From: Pseudomonas sp. Irchel 3H7
GTDB taxonomy: Bacteria > Pseudomonadota > Gammaproteobacteria > Pseudomonadales > Pseudomonadaceae
Length of the DNA stretch: 64,000 bases
Assembly (NCBI RefSeq): GCF_900187605.1
Contig: NZ_FYEA01000001.1
Coordinates: 558,001-622,000, forward strand
Direction of reading: 5' to 3'
Position numbers and translations under genes: made by a program
Notes under the pieces: model-generated
What the model was told of the DNA's origin: nothing
Database searches by the model: none
The model's input: the letters and a program-made list of their open reading frames with translations, nothing else
Shown here: positions 37,544 to 49,908 of the stretch, piece by piece
Layout: every line of letters begins with the position of its first letter
Numbering within the stretch: the stretch's first letter is position 1

Positions 37544-38227
37544 TCAGCGCTGGGAATCCAGCACTTCGTGTTCGTTCGCGACTTGCTGAGCCTTGAGGTA
37601 GCTCTCGATCAGCAATTGATAATGCGGCATGGCCTGGGCGTAGACCGCCGCCCACTGTTCGGCATCGGGACGGTTCCACGAGCCTTGCAGCTCGGAAAGC
37701 GTAGCCATGATGTCGATCGGCACCACCCCGGCCTGGGCCAAACGGGCAACGGTCAGATCAGTGGCGAGTTTTGAGTGATTGCCGGACGCGTCGACCACGG
37801 CAAACACCCTGTAGCCTTCGTGCACGGCGGCGATGGACGGGAACGCCAGGCACACGCTGGTCAGGGTTCCGGCGATCACCAACGTCTTCTTGCCGGTGGC
37901 TTTGACCGCTGCGTGAAATTCCGGATTGTCCCAGGCATTGATTTCGCCTTTGCGCGCCACGTATTGCGCATGCGGCGCCGCTTCGTGAATCTCCGGGATC
38001 AACGGCCCGTTCGGCCCTTGCGGCACGGAGGCGGTGGTGATTACCGGCATCTTCAACAGGGTCGCGGCTTTGGCTAGTGCGATGGCATTGGCGCGCAATT
38101 GAGGCACGTCGATGTCCTTGACGATCTGGAACAGACCGCTCTGGTGGTCGATCAACAACATGGCCGCGTCACTGGCATCGATGGTCGGTTTCTGGCCGTC
38201 GAAGTTCGCTGCATTGACAGTGTTCAT
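37544..38227 (-). CDS. Second isochorismatase-family cysteine hydrolase
   Basis: A 227-residue paralogue of the adjacent YcaC, with the same layout: Asp27 in [49 protein letters not shown] and Cys126 in [11 protein letters not shown]. It has an extra N-terminal stretch ([15 protein letters not shown]) and a longer C-terminal tail. The start at 38227 has an AGAGGA ribosome site. It lies 56 bases upstream of ycaC and 86 bases downstream of the pirin gene. The pair probably arose by an old tandem duplication followed by divergence; substrates are unknown. Confidence 0.88.
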   Translation of the reverse strand: MNTVNAANFDGQKPTIDASDAAMLLIDHQSGLFQIVKDIDVPQLRANAIALAKAATLLKMPVITTASVPQGPNGPLIPEIHEAAPHAQYVARKGEINAWDNPEFHAAVKATGKKTLVIAGTLTSVCLAFPSIAAVHEGYRVFAVVDASGNHSKLATDLTVARLAQAGVVPIDIMATLSELQGSWNRPDAEQWAAVYAQAMPHYQLLIESYLKAQQVANEHEVLDSQR

Positions 38228-38313
38228 GTGCGTGTCCTCTTTTCTATAGGCGACAGCCATCCCTGGCCTGCGAACCGGCCTACGCATCCTGTGTAGAGCG
38301 GAGTGGTGGTGCG

Positions 38314-39180
38314 TTAAACGTGCATCTGGCCGAAGCGGCCGGACTGGAAGTCGGCGAACGCCTGATGGATTTCCTGCTCGGTGTTCATCACGAACGGGCC
38401 GTGGCCGACGATCGGTTCGTCGATCGGCTCGCCGCTGAGCAGCAACACCACCGCGTCCTGGCTGGCTTCGAGCGTCATCTGATGGCCGTCGCGCTCGAAC
38501 AGCGCCAACTGCCCTTCGCCCACCGATTCCACACCGTTGACCTGCACCGAGCCTTTGAGCACCACCAGCGCGGTGTTGCGGCCTTCGTGCAGATCCAGCG
38601 TCAGCAACTTGCCGGCGTTCAGGCGCAAGTCCCACACGTCGATCGGTGTGAAGGTGCGCGACGGGCCTTTGTGGCCCTTGAACTCACCGGCGATCAGCCG
38701 CAAGCGGCCGGCATTGTCCTTGAGCGCAATGCTCGGGATGTCGCTGTCGAGAATGGTCTGGTAGCCCGGCGCGGCCATTTTGTCCTTGGCCGGCAGGTTG
38801 ACCCACAGCTGGACCATTTCCAGTTTGCCGCCGGTTTTGGCGAAGTTTTCCGAATGGAACTCCTCGTGGAGGATCCCGGAAGCCGCGGTCATCCATTGCA
38901 CATCGCCCGGGCCGATCACGCCGCCACTACCGGTCGAGTCGCGGTGCTGCACTTCGCCTTCATAAACGATAGTCACGGTTTCGAAACCACGGTGCGGATG
39001 CTGACCAACGCCACGCCGTTCGGAGGTCGGGGTGAAATCGGCAGGGCCAGCGTGATCGAGCAGCAGGAACGGGCTGATGTGTTTGCCCAGGTTGTCGTAG
39101 GAAAACAGCGTGCGAACCGGGAAACCATCGCCGACCCAATGGCCGCGCGGGCTGGTGTAGATACCGATGATGTTTTTCAT
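38314..39180 (-). CDS. Pirin-family protein
   Basis: A 288-residue bicupin. The N-terminal cupin has all four metal ligands of the family: His61 and His63 ([10 protein letters not shown]), His105 and Glu107 (ILHEEFH). Related bacterial pirins (for example YhhW) act as quercetin 2,3-dioxygenases or bind redox partners; activity here is untested. The ATG at 39180 has a GGAGACAACC ribosome site and is preferred over a TTG four codons upstream. It is divergent from a LysR regulator with an operator-like inverted repeat between them, and is first in a likely operon with the two YcaC-like hydrolases. Confidence 0.92.
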   Translation of the reverse strand: MKNIIGIYTSPRGHWVGDGFPVRTLFSYDNLGKHISPFLLLDHAGPADFTPTSERRGVGQHPHRGFETVTIVYEGEVQHRDSTGSGGVIGPGDVQWMTAASGILHEEFHSENFAKTGGKLEMVQLWVNLPAKDKMAAPGYQTILDSDIPSIALKDNAGRLRLIAGEFKGHKGPSRTFTPIDVWDLRLNAGKLLTLDLHEGRNTALVVLKGSVQVNGVESVGEGQLALFERDGHQMTLEASQDAVVLLLSGEPIDEPIVGHGPFVMNTEQEIHQAFADFQSGRFGQMHV

Positions 39181-39208
39181 GGTTGTCTCCAATGGGGTGA
39201 GTGATGCG

Positions 39209-39229
39209 ATGGATTAAGCTTAAATCCAT
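39209..39229. promoter_or_regulatory. Operator-like inverted repeat between pirin and LysR genes
   Basis: ATGGATTAAG and CTTAAATCCAT are mirror halves apart from one extra A. Centred between the divergent pirin and LysR start codons, it is a plausible binding site for the LysR protein. Confidence 0.5.
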
Positions 39230-39284
39230 GACCATTAATGCACTAGACTGCAAAAATCAGCCTTAGCGTTCTATCTGGAGAACG

Positions 39285-40193
39285 ATGGTGGAAGACCTCA
39301 ATACCCTCTACTACTTCACCCAAGTGGTCGAACACCACGGTTTCGCCGCTGCCGGGCGCGCACTGGACATGCCCAAATCAAAACTCAGCCGGCGTATTTC
39401 CGAACTGGAAGAGCGCCTCGGCGTACGCCTGCTGCACCGCACCAGCCGCCATTGCTCGCTGACCGAAATCGGCCAGGCGTATTACCAGCGCTGCCTGGCC
39501 ATGCGCGTCGAAGCCGAAAGCGCCGCCGAGCTGATCGAACGTAACCGCTCCGAACCGCAGGGGCTGGTGCGCCTGAGTTGCCCGACGGCGCTGCTCAACT
39601 CGTGGGTCGGGCCGATGCTCACGCGCTACATGCTCAAATACCCGCTGGTGGAATTGTTTATCGAGAGCACCAACCGCCGCGTCGATCTGCTGCACGAAGG
39701 CTTCGACATTGCCTTGCGCGTGCGCTTTCCGCCGCTGGAGAACACCGACATGGTCATGAAGGTGCTGGGCAACAGCACGCAATCGGTGGTCGGTAGCCCA
39801 CAGTTTGTCGAACGCCTGTCGTCACCGCCCTCGCCCGCTGACCTCAATGGTTTGCCGAGCCTGCATTGGGGCGCGGCGCAGCGTGAATATCAATGGGAGT
39901 TGCTGGGGCCGAATGACCACACGGCGCTGATCCGCCACACGCCGCGGATGGTCACCGATGATTTGATCGCGTTGCGTCAGGCGGTGATTGCCGGGGTTGG
40001 CGTGGCGCACTTGCCGAGTGTGGTGGTGCGTGAGGATATTGCCGCCGGACGCGTCGTCGAGCTGATTCCGGGTTGGGCGCCGAAGTGCGGGGTGGTGCAT
40101 GCGATCTTTCCGTCGCGGCGCGGGTTGTTACCGTCGGTGCGCACGTTGATTGATTTTCTCGGCGAGGAGTTTGCCCACAGTGACATTGCCTGA
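39285..40193 (+). CDS. LysR-family regulator divergent from pirin
   Basis: A 302-residue LysR-type regulator of the AaeR/CrgA-like group. The helix-turn-helix lies in residues 4-62 (LNTLYYFTQVVEHHGFAAAGRALDMPKSKLSRRISELEERLG), the effector domain in about 90-290 with VDLLHEGFDIALRVRFPPL and QAVIAGVGVAHLPSVVV. Genes of this subgroup very often stand next to and control a divergent pirin/YcaC-type operon, as here. The ligand is unknown; regulators of this kind often sense aromatic or quinone compounds. Confidence 0.9.
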   Translation: MVEDLNTLYYFTQVVEHHGFAAAGRALDMPKSKLSRRISELEERLGVRLLHRTSRHCSLTEIGQAYYQRCLAMRVEAESAAELIERNRSEPQGLVRLSCPTALLNSWVGPMLTRYMLKYPLVELFIESTNRRVDLLHEGFDIALRVRFPPLENTDMVMKVLGNSTQSVVGSPQFVERLSSPPSPADLNGLPSLHWGAAQREYQWELLGPNDHTALIRHTPRMVTDDLIALRQAVIAGVGVAHLPSVVVREDIAAGRVVELIPGWAPKCGVVHAIFPSRRGLLPSVRTLIDFLGEEFAHSDIA

Positions 40194-40355
40194 ATCGGTG
40201 GTGCGCCCGCTCGCGAAGAGGCCAGCCCGGACAACACAATTCCTGGAAAAGATTCATGACTTCTGATCAACAGTGCTTTGCCCCACCAGCGGTTTTTCTC
40301 AACGATTCAGACACGGATACTCCTGCCCATTCCCACTGCAACCCTGGAGTCTTTC

Positions 40356-41159
40356 ATGTCTGTACCCGCTTTCGGTCTTGGTACGTTTCGTCTGCAAGGC
40401 CAAGTGGTCATCGATTCGGTGAGCACCGCCCTTGAACTCGGCTACCGGGTCATCGACACCGCGCAAATCTACGAAAACGAAGCCGATGTCGGCCAAGCCA
40501 TCGCAGCCAGCGGCATCCCGCGTGAAGAACTGTTTGTCACCAGCAAGATCTGGGTCGCCAACTTCGCCAAGGATCGTTTGATCGACAGCCTCAAGGAGAG
40601 CCTGCAGAAATTGCAGACCGACTACCTCGACCTGACCTTGATTCACTGGCCATCGCCGGAAAACCAGGTCCCGGTCGAAGAATTCGTGGGCGCGCTGCTG
40701 GAGGCCAAGCGCCTGGGCCTGACCCGGCAGATCGGCGTGTCCAACTTCACCATCGATTTGATGCAGCAGGCTATTGCTGCGGTCGGTGCAGAAAACATCG
40801 CAACCAACCAGATCGAACTGCACCCGTACCTGCAAAACCGCAAAGTGGTCGAGTTTGCCCGCAGCCAAGGCATCCACATCACCTCGTACATGACCCTCGC
40901 CTACGGTGAAGTGTTGAAAGATTCGTTGCTCCAGCAGATCGCCGAACGCCTGCAGGCGACGCCGGCACAAGTCACCCTGGCCTGGGCGATGCAGTCGGGC
41001 TACGCGGTGATCCCGTCGTCGACCAAACGTGACAACCTGCAAAGCAATCTTGCTGCCACCGCGCTGACGCTAAGCGACGCCGATATGGCGCTGATTGCCA
41101 CACTCGATCGCGGCCATCGTCTGACCAGCCCGAAAGGCATCGCGCCTGATTGGGACTGA
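40356..41159 (+). CDS. dkgB: Aldo/keto reductase, 2,5-diketo-D-gluconate reductase B type
   Basis: NADPH-dependent aldo-keto reductase of 267 aa, the DkgB length. The catalytic tetrad is visible: Asp and Tyr in [11 protein letters not shown] (about 34-44), Lys in VTSKIW near 66, His in LIHWPSP near 98. It starts [18 protein letters not shown] with a GGAG ribosome site; the upstream frame to 40278 is rejected. DkgB reduces 2,5-diketo-gluconate and, more generally, methylglyoxal and other reactive aldehydes. It is a single gene, convergent with the sensor kinase gene (11 bases between stops). Confidence 0.9.
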   Translation: MSVPAFGLGTFRLQGQVVIDSVSTALELGYRVIDTAQIYENEADVGQAIAASGIPREELFVTSKIWVANFAKDRLIDSLKESLQKLQTDYLDLTLIHWPSPENQVPVEEFVGALLEAKRLGLTRQIGVSNFTIDLMQQAIAAVGAENIATNQIELHPYLQNRKVVEFARSQGIHITSYMTLAYGEVLKDSLLQQIAERLQATPAQVTLAWAMQSGYAVIPSSTKRDNLQSNLAATALTLSDADMALIATLDRGHRLTSPKGIAPDWD

Positions 41160-41170
41160 CCCGACACGCG

Positions 41171-44100
41171 TCAGATGTGTAGACGTTGCGCGAGGCTGGC
41201 CATGGCCTCGCGCAACGTCTCGACCGCGATGCCCAGCGTTGCCGCTTGCGCCTGTTGACTCGCCAGCTCCAGATCAACACACGCCGCCACTACCCGCGCT
41301 GCGCCCACCATCTGCGCCCCGCCCTTGATGTGATGAGTGAGCTCACGCAGCCCTGCGCGATCCTGCTCAGGCTGCAAATCATCAAGGCGTTGCAGATCGA
41401 GCTGCAAACTGTTCAACACTTCCTTGCGCAACTGTTCGATCAGGGCATGATCATCCCCGGCCATTTGCTCCAGGGTGCTCAGGTCGATTTCCGCCAACAC
41501 CGGCGTTTCGCCGGGGGCAGCCGCGATGTCGCAATGACTGGCCGCCGTCAATGCCTGCGCCAGGTCGTGCAAGCGGATCGGTTTGAACAGACAGTCGTCC
41601 ATGCCGGCATTCAGGCAGCGCGTGCGCTCCTCAACCTGAGCGTTGGCGGTAAAGCCGAGGATCAGACAGGGTTCGCGACCAGCCATTGCTTCTTCATCAC
41701 GAATGGCCTGCGCCAGTTGATAACCGTTGCGCCGCGGCATGTTGCAATCGGTGATCACCACATCGAACGCCTGTGCACGCCAGCGCTCCAGCCCTTCATC
41801 GCCGTTCACGGTGTCGACCGTGCGATGGCCGAGTTCAGTCAACTGCCAGCACAGCAGCAAGCGGTTCACCGGATGATCGTCCACCACCAGAACACTCAAT
41901 GAACACGTAGCGGCGATCAGTGTGTAGGACGGCGCCGGGGCCTGAGCGAGGGCTTCCAACAGCGGCAGCTCGAGGCTGACTTCGACCTGCGTTCCTTCAC
42001 CCTGTGCACTGTCGAGTCGCAGCGTGCCGCCCATCATTTCGCAGAGGCTGCGACTGATCACCAGACCCAGTCCGGAGCCGCTGCGGGCCGCTTGCGAATC
42101 AGCGCCCGCCTGCACGAACGGGCTGAACAGCCGTCGCCGATCGTCGTCGCTGATCCCCACCCCACTGTCTTCAATCAGTACCTTCACCGCCAGGTGTTCG
42201 GCGACCATTGCGGTCACCACCAGCCGCAGACTGACCTCGCCCTCCTCGGTGAACTTGATCGCGTTGCTCAACAGATTCGACAGCACCTGTTTGAAGCGCG
42301 TCGGGTCGATCAGCACGTCAACATCGCTGCGAGCATCAAGTTCGATGTGCCACAACAAACGCTTCTGGCGCGCCAGCCCTTCAAACACCCGACACACCGA
42401 CACCACCAGTTCGCGCAGGTTGGCGCGTTCCGGCGCGAGGGACAAATGCCCGGTCTCGATCCGCGCGATGTCGAGAATGTCGCCGATCAGCGCCAGCAAT
42501 TGTTGCCCGGCATTGGAGGCCACCTGAATGGCCAAACGATCGGTCTGGCCTTCCTCGGCGCGCTTCAAGGCCAGTTCAAGCATGCCGATCAAGGCGTTCA
42601 TCGGTGTACGGATTTCATGGCTCATGGTCGCCAGAAACGTGGTTTTCGCCCGATTGGCGTCGTCCGCCGCCTCCTTGGCTTCCTGCAATTGCTGCAACCA
42701 TTGCTGGCGCCGACGAATCTGCTGGCGCTGAAAAACGATCCAGGCCAGCGCCAGCGTCAGCAACACCGCGGCACCGGCAAAGCCCAGCAGAATTTCGCGA
42801 CGATGCCGTAACCAGTAACTGTCATCCACAACCACATCGTGGCTCCAGCGCTCAACCAATTCGTCCATCTGTTGCGGGGCGATGCTCAGTAAAGCCTTGT
42901 TCAGGATCGAATGCAGTGCCGGCATGTGCGGCGCCGTCGCCAGCGCAATGCGCGCCGGTTGATCACCGACCGTGCCGCTGATGCGCAGACGCTCGCGGTA
43001 GTGACGGGCGATCAGAAAGCGCGCTACCAGCAACGAGCTGACCGTGGCGTCGACCTGGCCTTTGGCGATCAACGCCATGCCTTCGGCGGGGCTTTTGACT
43101 TCGATCAGACGGATGCGCGGCACCCGTTCCAATAAATATCCGCGTAACGGATGGCCGCGATAAATCGCCAGCCGTTTATCGTTCAGATCATCAAGGTTGA
43201 GCGGCCCCTGCACGGTGATTGCACTGACCAGCACAAACGGATTGTTCAGATAGGCGCGGGTAAATTGCAGTTCGGTTTCGCGCTCGCTGCTCGGTGTCAC
43301 CACCGGCAATACATCGAGTTCACCGGCCTTGAGCTGTTCGATCTGGCGATCCAGCGACGTTCCGCGCACAACTTCGAAGTTCAGCCCGCTACGCTGGCTG
43401 ATCAAGCTCAGCAGTTGCGCCGACAGCCCGCTGAAACGGCCATCGGCATCAAAAAAAGTCAGCGGTGCGAAATCTTCGATGGCACCGACGCGCACCACCG
43501 GATGCTGGTCCAGCCACTCCTGCTCGCTGGCACTGAGTTGCACCCGCGACTGTTCAGCCATTTCGGCAAGGCCTGCGCTCCAGCGTTGCTCGATACGTTG
43601 CCGGCGCTCCATGGGGATGGCGGTCAACGCTTTATCGACGATGCGTTTGAGGCGCGCGTCGCTGCGCAACAGGGCAAAGCCGAACGAATTGGCGTCCAGT
43701 CCCGCCGGGCCGGCCAACTGCAGGTCGTTACGATAATTGGTGTTGATCAGGTAGTTGGCACTGATGAAGTCGCCCAGATACACGTCATCCGCGCCGAACG
43801 CCACCGCCCCGAGCGCATCCATCGCCGAAGGGTAGCGCTGCACGCTGGCCTGGGGATAGAACGCTTGTACGCTGACCAGTGGCAGATAGTCCTCGACCAT
43901 GGCCAGACGCTTGCCGGCCAGATCGCTCGGCAACCGCTCTTCGAGCCGAGTCACCAGCATCGGCTGATCTTCGGCGTAAGCACGGGACAGAATGAAGTCC
44001 GGGTCGGCGGCTTCAAAACTGTTGGAAGTCCCCAGCAGATCAAGATCACCGCGTTTGAGTGCCGCCATCACGGCATCGCGGTTGGCAAAACGCTGCACTT

Positions 44101-44389
44101 CGATGCGCACACCGAGCAACTGCGCCAGCAGATCAGCGTAATCGGCCGTCAACCCTTCGAGTTCATGCTGATTGCGGGTGATCTCGAACGGTGGGTAATC
44201 CGGACCAGAAACGCCCATGCGCAGTATCGGGTGCTGACGCAGCCATTGCCGGTCCTGTTCGTCCAGGCGCAACTGGTTGTTTTCCGGCCCGCTGCGGGTC
44301 AGTACTTGCAGCACTTGTGGCGTGTCACTCGCCCAGCAGGTGGCTATCAGACTCAGCCACAGCCAGAAAATCTGCCATCCCTGCTTCAT
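41171..44389 (-). CDS. BvgS/RocS-like hybrid sensor histidine kinase
   Basis: A 1072-residue inner-membrane phosphorelay sensor. Order: signal peptide (about 1-20), two periplasmic solute-binding (Venus flytrap) domains (about 50-275 and 290-520), one transmembrane segment ([20 protein letters not shown] near 545), coiled coil, histidine kinase with phospho-His in [10 protein letters not shown] near 589, ATPase lobe ([32 protein letters not shown]), receiver with phospho-Asp in [13 protein letters not shown] near 880, and a C-terminal Hpt domain with His in [13 protein letters not shown] near 1018. There is no PAS domain between membrane and kinase, unlike BvgS itself. It lies 11 bases downstream of its partner regulator gene. 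Confidence 0.92.
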   Translation of the reverse strand: MKQGWQIFWLWLSLIATCWASDTPQVLQVLTRSGPENNQLRLDEQDRQWLRQHPILRMGVSGPDYPPFEITRNQHELEGLTADYADLLAQLLGVRIEVQRFANRDAVMAALKRGDLDLLGTSNSFEAADPDFILSRAYAEDQPMLVTRLEERLPSDLAGKRLAMVEDYLPLVSVQAFYPQASVQRYPSAMDALGAVAFGADDVYLGDFISANYLINTNYRNDLQLAGPAGLDANSFGFALLRSDARLKRIVDKALTAIPMERRQRIEQRWSAGLAEMAEQSRVQLSASEQEWLDQHPVVRVGAIEDFAPLTFFDADGRFSGLSAQLLSLISQRSGLNFEVVRGTSLDRQIEQLKAGELDVLPVVTPSSERETELQFTRAYLNNPFVLVSAITVQGPLNLDDLNDKRLAIYRGHPLRGYLLERVPRIRLIEVKSPAEGMALIAKGQVDATVSSLLVARFLIARHYRERLRISGTVGDQPARIALATAPHMPALHSILNKALLSIAPQQMDELVERWSHDVVVDDSYWLRHRREILLGFAGAAVLLTLALAWIVFQRQQIRRRQQWLQQLQEAKEAADDANRAKTTFLATMSHEIRTPMNALIGMLELALKRAEEGQTDRLAIQVASNAGQQLLALIGDILDIARIETGHLSLAPERANLRELVVSVCRVFEGLARQKRLLWHIELDARSDVDVLIDPTRFKQVLSNLLSNAIKFTEEGEVSLRLVVTAMVAEHLAVKVLIEDSGVGISDDDRRRLFSPFVQAGADSQAARSGSGLGLVISRSLCEMMGGTLRLDSAQGEGTQVEVSLELPLLEALAQAPAPSYTLIAATCSLSVLVVDDHPVNRLLLCWQLTELGHRTVDTVNGDEGLERWRAQAFDVVITDCNMPRRNGYQLAQAIRDEEAMAGREPCLILGFTANAQVEERTRCLNAGMDDCLFKPIRLHDLAQALTAASHCDIAAAPGETPVLAEIDLSTLEQMAGDDHALIEQLRKEVLNSLQLDLQRLDDLQPEQDRAGLRELTHHIKGGAQMVGAARVVAACVDLELASQQAQAATLGIAVETLREAMASLAQRLHI

Positions 44390-44399
44390 GTCCGCTCGC

Positions 44400-45026
44400 T
44401 CAGATCACATGATTGCGCTTGGCGAAATCGCGCAAGTGCACCGCTGAGCGGACCCCGAGCTTTTTCATCAGACGGGTTTTATAGGTGCTGACGGTTTTGT
44501 GGCTCAGGTGCATGTCCTCAGCAATCGCCTTGTTGGACTTGCCCTGCCCCAGTTGCTGGAAAATGCTCAACTCACGATCGGAGAGCTGATCGATCATCTG
44601 TTTCTCCGTGGTTTGCACGGCATTCAGCGTGCTGAAAATGTCCGGGAGCGTAGAAAAATAGGTATGCCCCGACATCACCGCCCGAATGGCGTTGCGCAAT
44701 TGCTCCAGTTGATTGGTTTTGGTCACGTAGGCCATGGCCCCGGCACGCACGCAGCGATCCTGATAGAACATGGGTTCGTGTGTGCTGAACACCAGCACGC
44801 GGCAAGCAAAATCATTGGCCTTGATCCGGGCAAGAACCTCCAGCCCACCGAGTACCGGCAAGTTCAGATCGAGTATCACCAATCGAGGCTGGTGTTCCCG
44901 AATCAGCGACACCACCTCGTTGCCTTGGGACGCCTCGTAGATCTCTTTGAATCCTGCAGCTTGCAACACGATCCGGATGGCGGCGCGCACCACTGGATGA
45001 TCGTCGACGATCAGCGCTGACTTCAT
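44400..45026 (-). CDS. BvgA/RocA-like LuxR-family response regulator
   Basis: A 208-residue NarL/FixJ-type response regulator. Receiver: acidic pair in [10 protein letters not shown] (8-9), phospho-acceptor Asp53 in [12 protein letters not shown], Lys in YVTKTN near 106. The LuxR-type helix-turn-helix is at about 145-195 ([45 protein letters not shown]). The start at 45026 has a GGGAG site. It precedes the hybrid kinase gene, so phosphate presumably flows from its Hpt domain to this regulator. In P. aeruginosa the comparable Roc systems regulate fimbriae and biofilm genes; targets here are unknown. Confidence 0.92.
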   Translation of the reverse strand: MKSALIVDDHPVVRAAIRIVLQAAGFKEIYEASQGNEVVSLIREHQPRLVILDLNLPVLGGLEVLARIKANDFACRVLVFSTHEPMFYQDRCVRAGAMAYVTKTNQLEQLRNAIRAVMSGHTYFSTLPDIFSTLNAVQTTEKQMIDQLSDRELSIFQQLGQGKSNKAIAEDMHLSHKTVSTYKTRLMKKLGVRSAVHLRDFAKRNHVI

Positions 45027-45161
45027 GGCCACTCCCGGTGCAAAGTCTGACGAATAGGCCACCGATGGGGGCTGATCCAGACTCAGTGGCTGCGCCGGGA
45101 CTGTTACATGGAACGGCGAGCAAATCACCTGTCAGACCTGACAGTTGCGGCCAGTGTTTTT

Positions 45162-45605
45162 TTATGCATGAGCAGCGAATTTTAGCGGTGAATATGGCTG
45201 GCAGGCTGACAAAAACTGGCGTCTCGCGGGTGTATCGACCAGCGCCATCAACTGACTGATCGACTGTTTTGAGGGCAGTGCCAAATGGCTGATTTGCACA
45301 TTTTCCTGGGCGAAACCCGAGGCCTGTTGTAATGGTGCGGTGGATTCGTTGTAGATCAGCGCCTGACGAACCTGCGGGTTATCCAGGAAAAACCCCAGCA
45401 GATCCAGCGAACCTGCGGCCAGTTCGGCATTGATGACCACCGCATCGAACGGCTCGCAACCGTAGTCCACCAGCGTCAGCAGTTCGGTGAGGCTCTGTGC
45501 CGGAGCCACGCGGTAGTAATCGAGGCTGTTGAACAGACGTTCGATTTTCATCCGGTGGAAATGCTGCGTGTCGGCGATCAGGATGCGCAGGGTTTTCGTG
45601 ATCAT
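45162..45605 (-). CDS. Degenerate stand-alone receiver-domain protein
   Basis: A 147-residue receiver-like protein (MITKTLRILIADTQHFHRMKIERLF) with no output domain. The fold follows CheY through the switch Lys (LPSKQS, near 125), but the phospho-acceptor position holds Asn59 (AVVINAEL instead of VILDLNL) and only one of the two acidic-pocket residues is present (Asp12 in IADTQ). It is therefore unlikely to be phosphorylated and may act as a partner or decoy. It lies 135 bases upstream of the BvgA-like regulator in the same orientation, so co-expression with that phosphorelay is plausible. The start at 45605 has a GGGAGA site. Confidence 0.8.
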   Translation of the reverse strand: MITKTLRILIADTQHFHRMKIERLFNSLDYYRVAPAQSLTELLTLVDYGCEPFDAVVINAELAAGSLDLLGFFLDNPQVRQALIYNESTAPLQQASGFAQENVQISHLALPSKQSISQLMALVDTPARRQFLSACQPYSPLKFAAHA

Positions 45606-45778
45606 GGTCAATCTCCCGGGATTTGCGTTTTCTGGGTGTGGCAAGACTACGCAAGCCCTACGGCGGGTTCTGTAGGAATATTCCGAAAAATACGGCTATT
45701 CATCGCAGGCTCAACGAGCCAGCCCCCTCACTCGACGTTTTAGTGACCGACTGAAACCCCTTGAAGATGAAGAGCGCT

Positions 45779-46495
45779 TTATTCGGTGGTACTCGGACTC
45801 CAGAACGCCTGCACCACCAATGCCGACGTCGAGATTCTTGCGACCAGCGCATCCAGTTCATCACCATCGACCGACGTCGTCGCCAGCGTCGCTTCGATTT
45901 CGATTTCATCGGCGCCGAACGCATGCACATCGACATCGCTGGCCGGGTAGTTGCTGCGTTCAAGCTCGGCTTCGAGCAACGCGAACACGGCGGTCTGCTG
46001 GGAGCGCCGGGCGATGACGTAGACGATATTGGTGACTTCAGCCGAAACCACGTCCAAGGGCTGGCGGTTGATGTTGTTGACGATTGGCCGCAGCAAGGTG
46101 TTGGCGGCCAGAATGAACAGTGTGCCGAGCACCGCTTCGGCAAGCAGGTCGGCACCGGCACAGGCGCCGACCGCTGCTGAAGTCCACAACGTTGCAGCGG
46201 TGTTGAGGCCGCGCACATTGCCCTCTTCGCGCATGATCACCCCGGCGCCGAGAAAACCGATGCCGGAGACCACATAGGCAACCACGCGCACCGCGCCTTC
46301 AGCACCGGCGAGGCGGTTGGCCATGTCGACGAAAATCGCTGCACCGACCGCGACCAGCACGTTGGTGCGCAGGCCGGCAGTGCGTTGCCGGTACTGGCGC
46401 TCGAAACCGATCAGACCACCGAGAATGAACGCAGCGCTGAGGCTGACCAGGGTGTCGAGCAGCGAATCGAGGTTGAGGTTGTTGATGGCTTGCAT
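45779..46495 (-). CDS. mgtC: MgtC/SapB-family membrane protein
   Basis: A 238-residue protein with four or five hydrophobic segments in the N-terminal half (LSAAFILGGLIGFERQYRQRTAGLRTNVLVAVGAAIF, YVVSGIGFLGAGVIM, LNTAATLWTSAAVGACAGAD), the classic MgtC/SapB signature, followed by a cytoplasmic ACT-like C-terminal domain. MgtC promotes survival in low Mg and inside host cells, by acting on the ATP synthase in Salmonella. The start at 46495 has an AGGGA site. It lies downstream of mgtA on the same strand with a REP doublet between, an association typical of Mg-responsive loci. Confidence 0.92.
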   Translation of the reverse strand: MQAINNLNLDSLLDTLVSLSAAFILGGLIGFERQYRQRTAGLRTNVLVAVGAAIFVDMANRLAGAEGAVRVVAYVVSGIGFLGAGVIMREEGNVRGLNTAATLWTSAAVGACAGADLLAEAVLGTLFILAANTLLRPIVNNINRQPLDVVSAEVTNIVYVIARRSQQTAVFALLEAELERSNYPASDVDVHAFGADEIEIEATLATTSVDGDELDALVARISTSALVVQAFWSPSTTE

Positions 46496-46523
46496 AGTAA
46501 TTTCCCTGAATACACACAAATCC

Positions 46524-46614
46524 CTCTGTAGGAGCTGCCGCAGGCTGCGATCTTTTGATTTTGTTTTTAAAAGACAAGATCAAGAGATCGCAGCCTTCGG
46601 CAGCTCCTACAGAG
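46524..46614. repeat. REP doublet, GTAGGAGCTGCCGCAGGCTGCGATC family
   Basis: Mirror arms CTGTAGGAGCTGCCG ... CGGCAGCTCCTACAG lie between mgtA and mgtC on the same strand, where the hairpin could set different message levels for the two genes. Confidence 0.87.
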
Positions 46615-46631
46615 GGGCAGCGGTGTTGCTG

Positions 46632-49331
<2,700 letters not shown>

Positions 49332-49779
49332 GGCTGTTGCCCCTATGGTCAGCCGGGAAACCGTCAAGCAGGTACGGCCGCGCCTCGTCCGCCGGAAAAA
49401 CCGGCACGGCAAGGCCTGGCGCGCCGGTCAGAAACGACAGGCGTGTCGATAGGGCTGCGATCACGACGATAAAGTCGCAATCACGCTCTGTTCAGCGTCG
49501 ATGAGAAGGAACGTCCAGACATGGCCCAGGACGGGTCATGCACGGGGTGCCGCTGCTCGCTGTTACGGCGAGACAACGGCAGAGAAAGGCTGCGCGTTAT
49601 CTTGCCGAGAATCTGCCGGTTACCGAGACCGGCCGACAACTGTCACTCGAACAAGTACCCACTGTGGGTCTCCGCTATTGATGAAAACGCGCGAAGCTTA
49701 CGCCCCGATGATGTGAGAGTAAACCGGCAAAAGGAGGTGTGTCGGGGAATGTGGGGGATGTTCAGGAAGGGTTCAGGAT
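49332..49779 (-). other. Long mgtA upstream/leader region without a recognised gene
   Basis: This 448-base stretch upstream of mgtA has no convincing gene. On the minus strand it contains a GCCGG-TTTTT-CCGGC hairpin (49391-49405) and a GTG-started open frame at 49464 (VIAALSTRLSFLTGAPGLAVP ...) rich in Pro that overlaps the mgtA start. Enteric mgtA leaders sense Mg and proline through such structures; whether this one does is unknown. Confidence 0.45.
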
Positions 49780-49891
49780 GATCGTTCCCACGCTCTGCGT
49801 GGGAATGCAGCCCGGGACGCTCCGCGTCCCTATCGAAGGCCGAACGCGGAGCGTCTGTTGAGGCATTCCCACGCAGAGCGTGGGAACGATC
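49780..49891. repeat. REP doublet, GATCGTTCCCACGCTCTGCGTGGGAATG family
   Basis: Perfectly mirrored outer arms GATCGTTCCCACGCTCTGCG (left) and their complement ending 49891 enclose inner GGGACGCTCCGCGTCCC and ACGCGGAGCGT palindromes. It lies between the pyoverdine gene pvdA and the mgtA leader. Confidence 0.87.
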
Positions 49892-49908
49892 TGGCCTGGA
49901 AATCGGCG

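Noticed and set aside
40194..40355. A degraded REP arm near 40205 (CGCCCGCTCGCGAAGAGGCC)
   Set aside because: Only weak similarity to the REP core and no mirror arm, so not listed as a repeat.
43151..44491. A 446-codon plus-strand frame over the hybrid kinase gene
   Set aside because: Opposite strand of a well-supported multidomain kinase; the translation shows no family.
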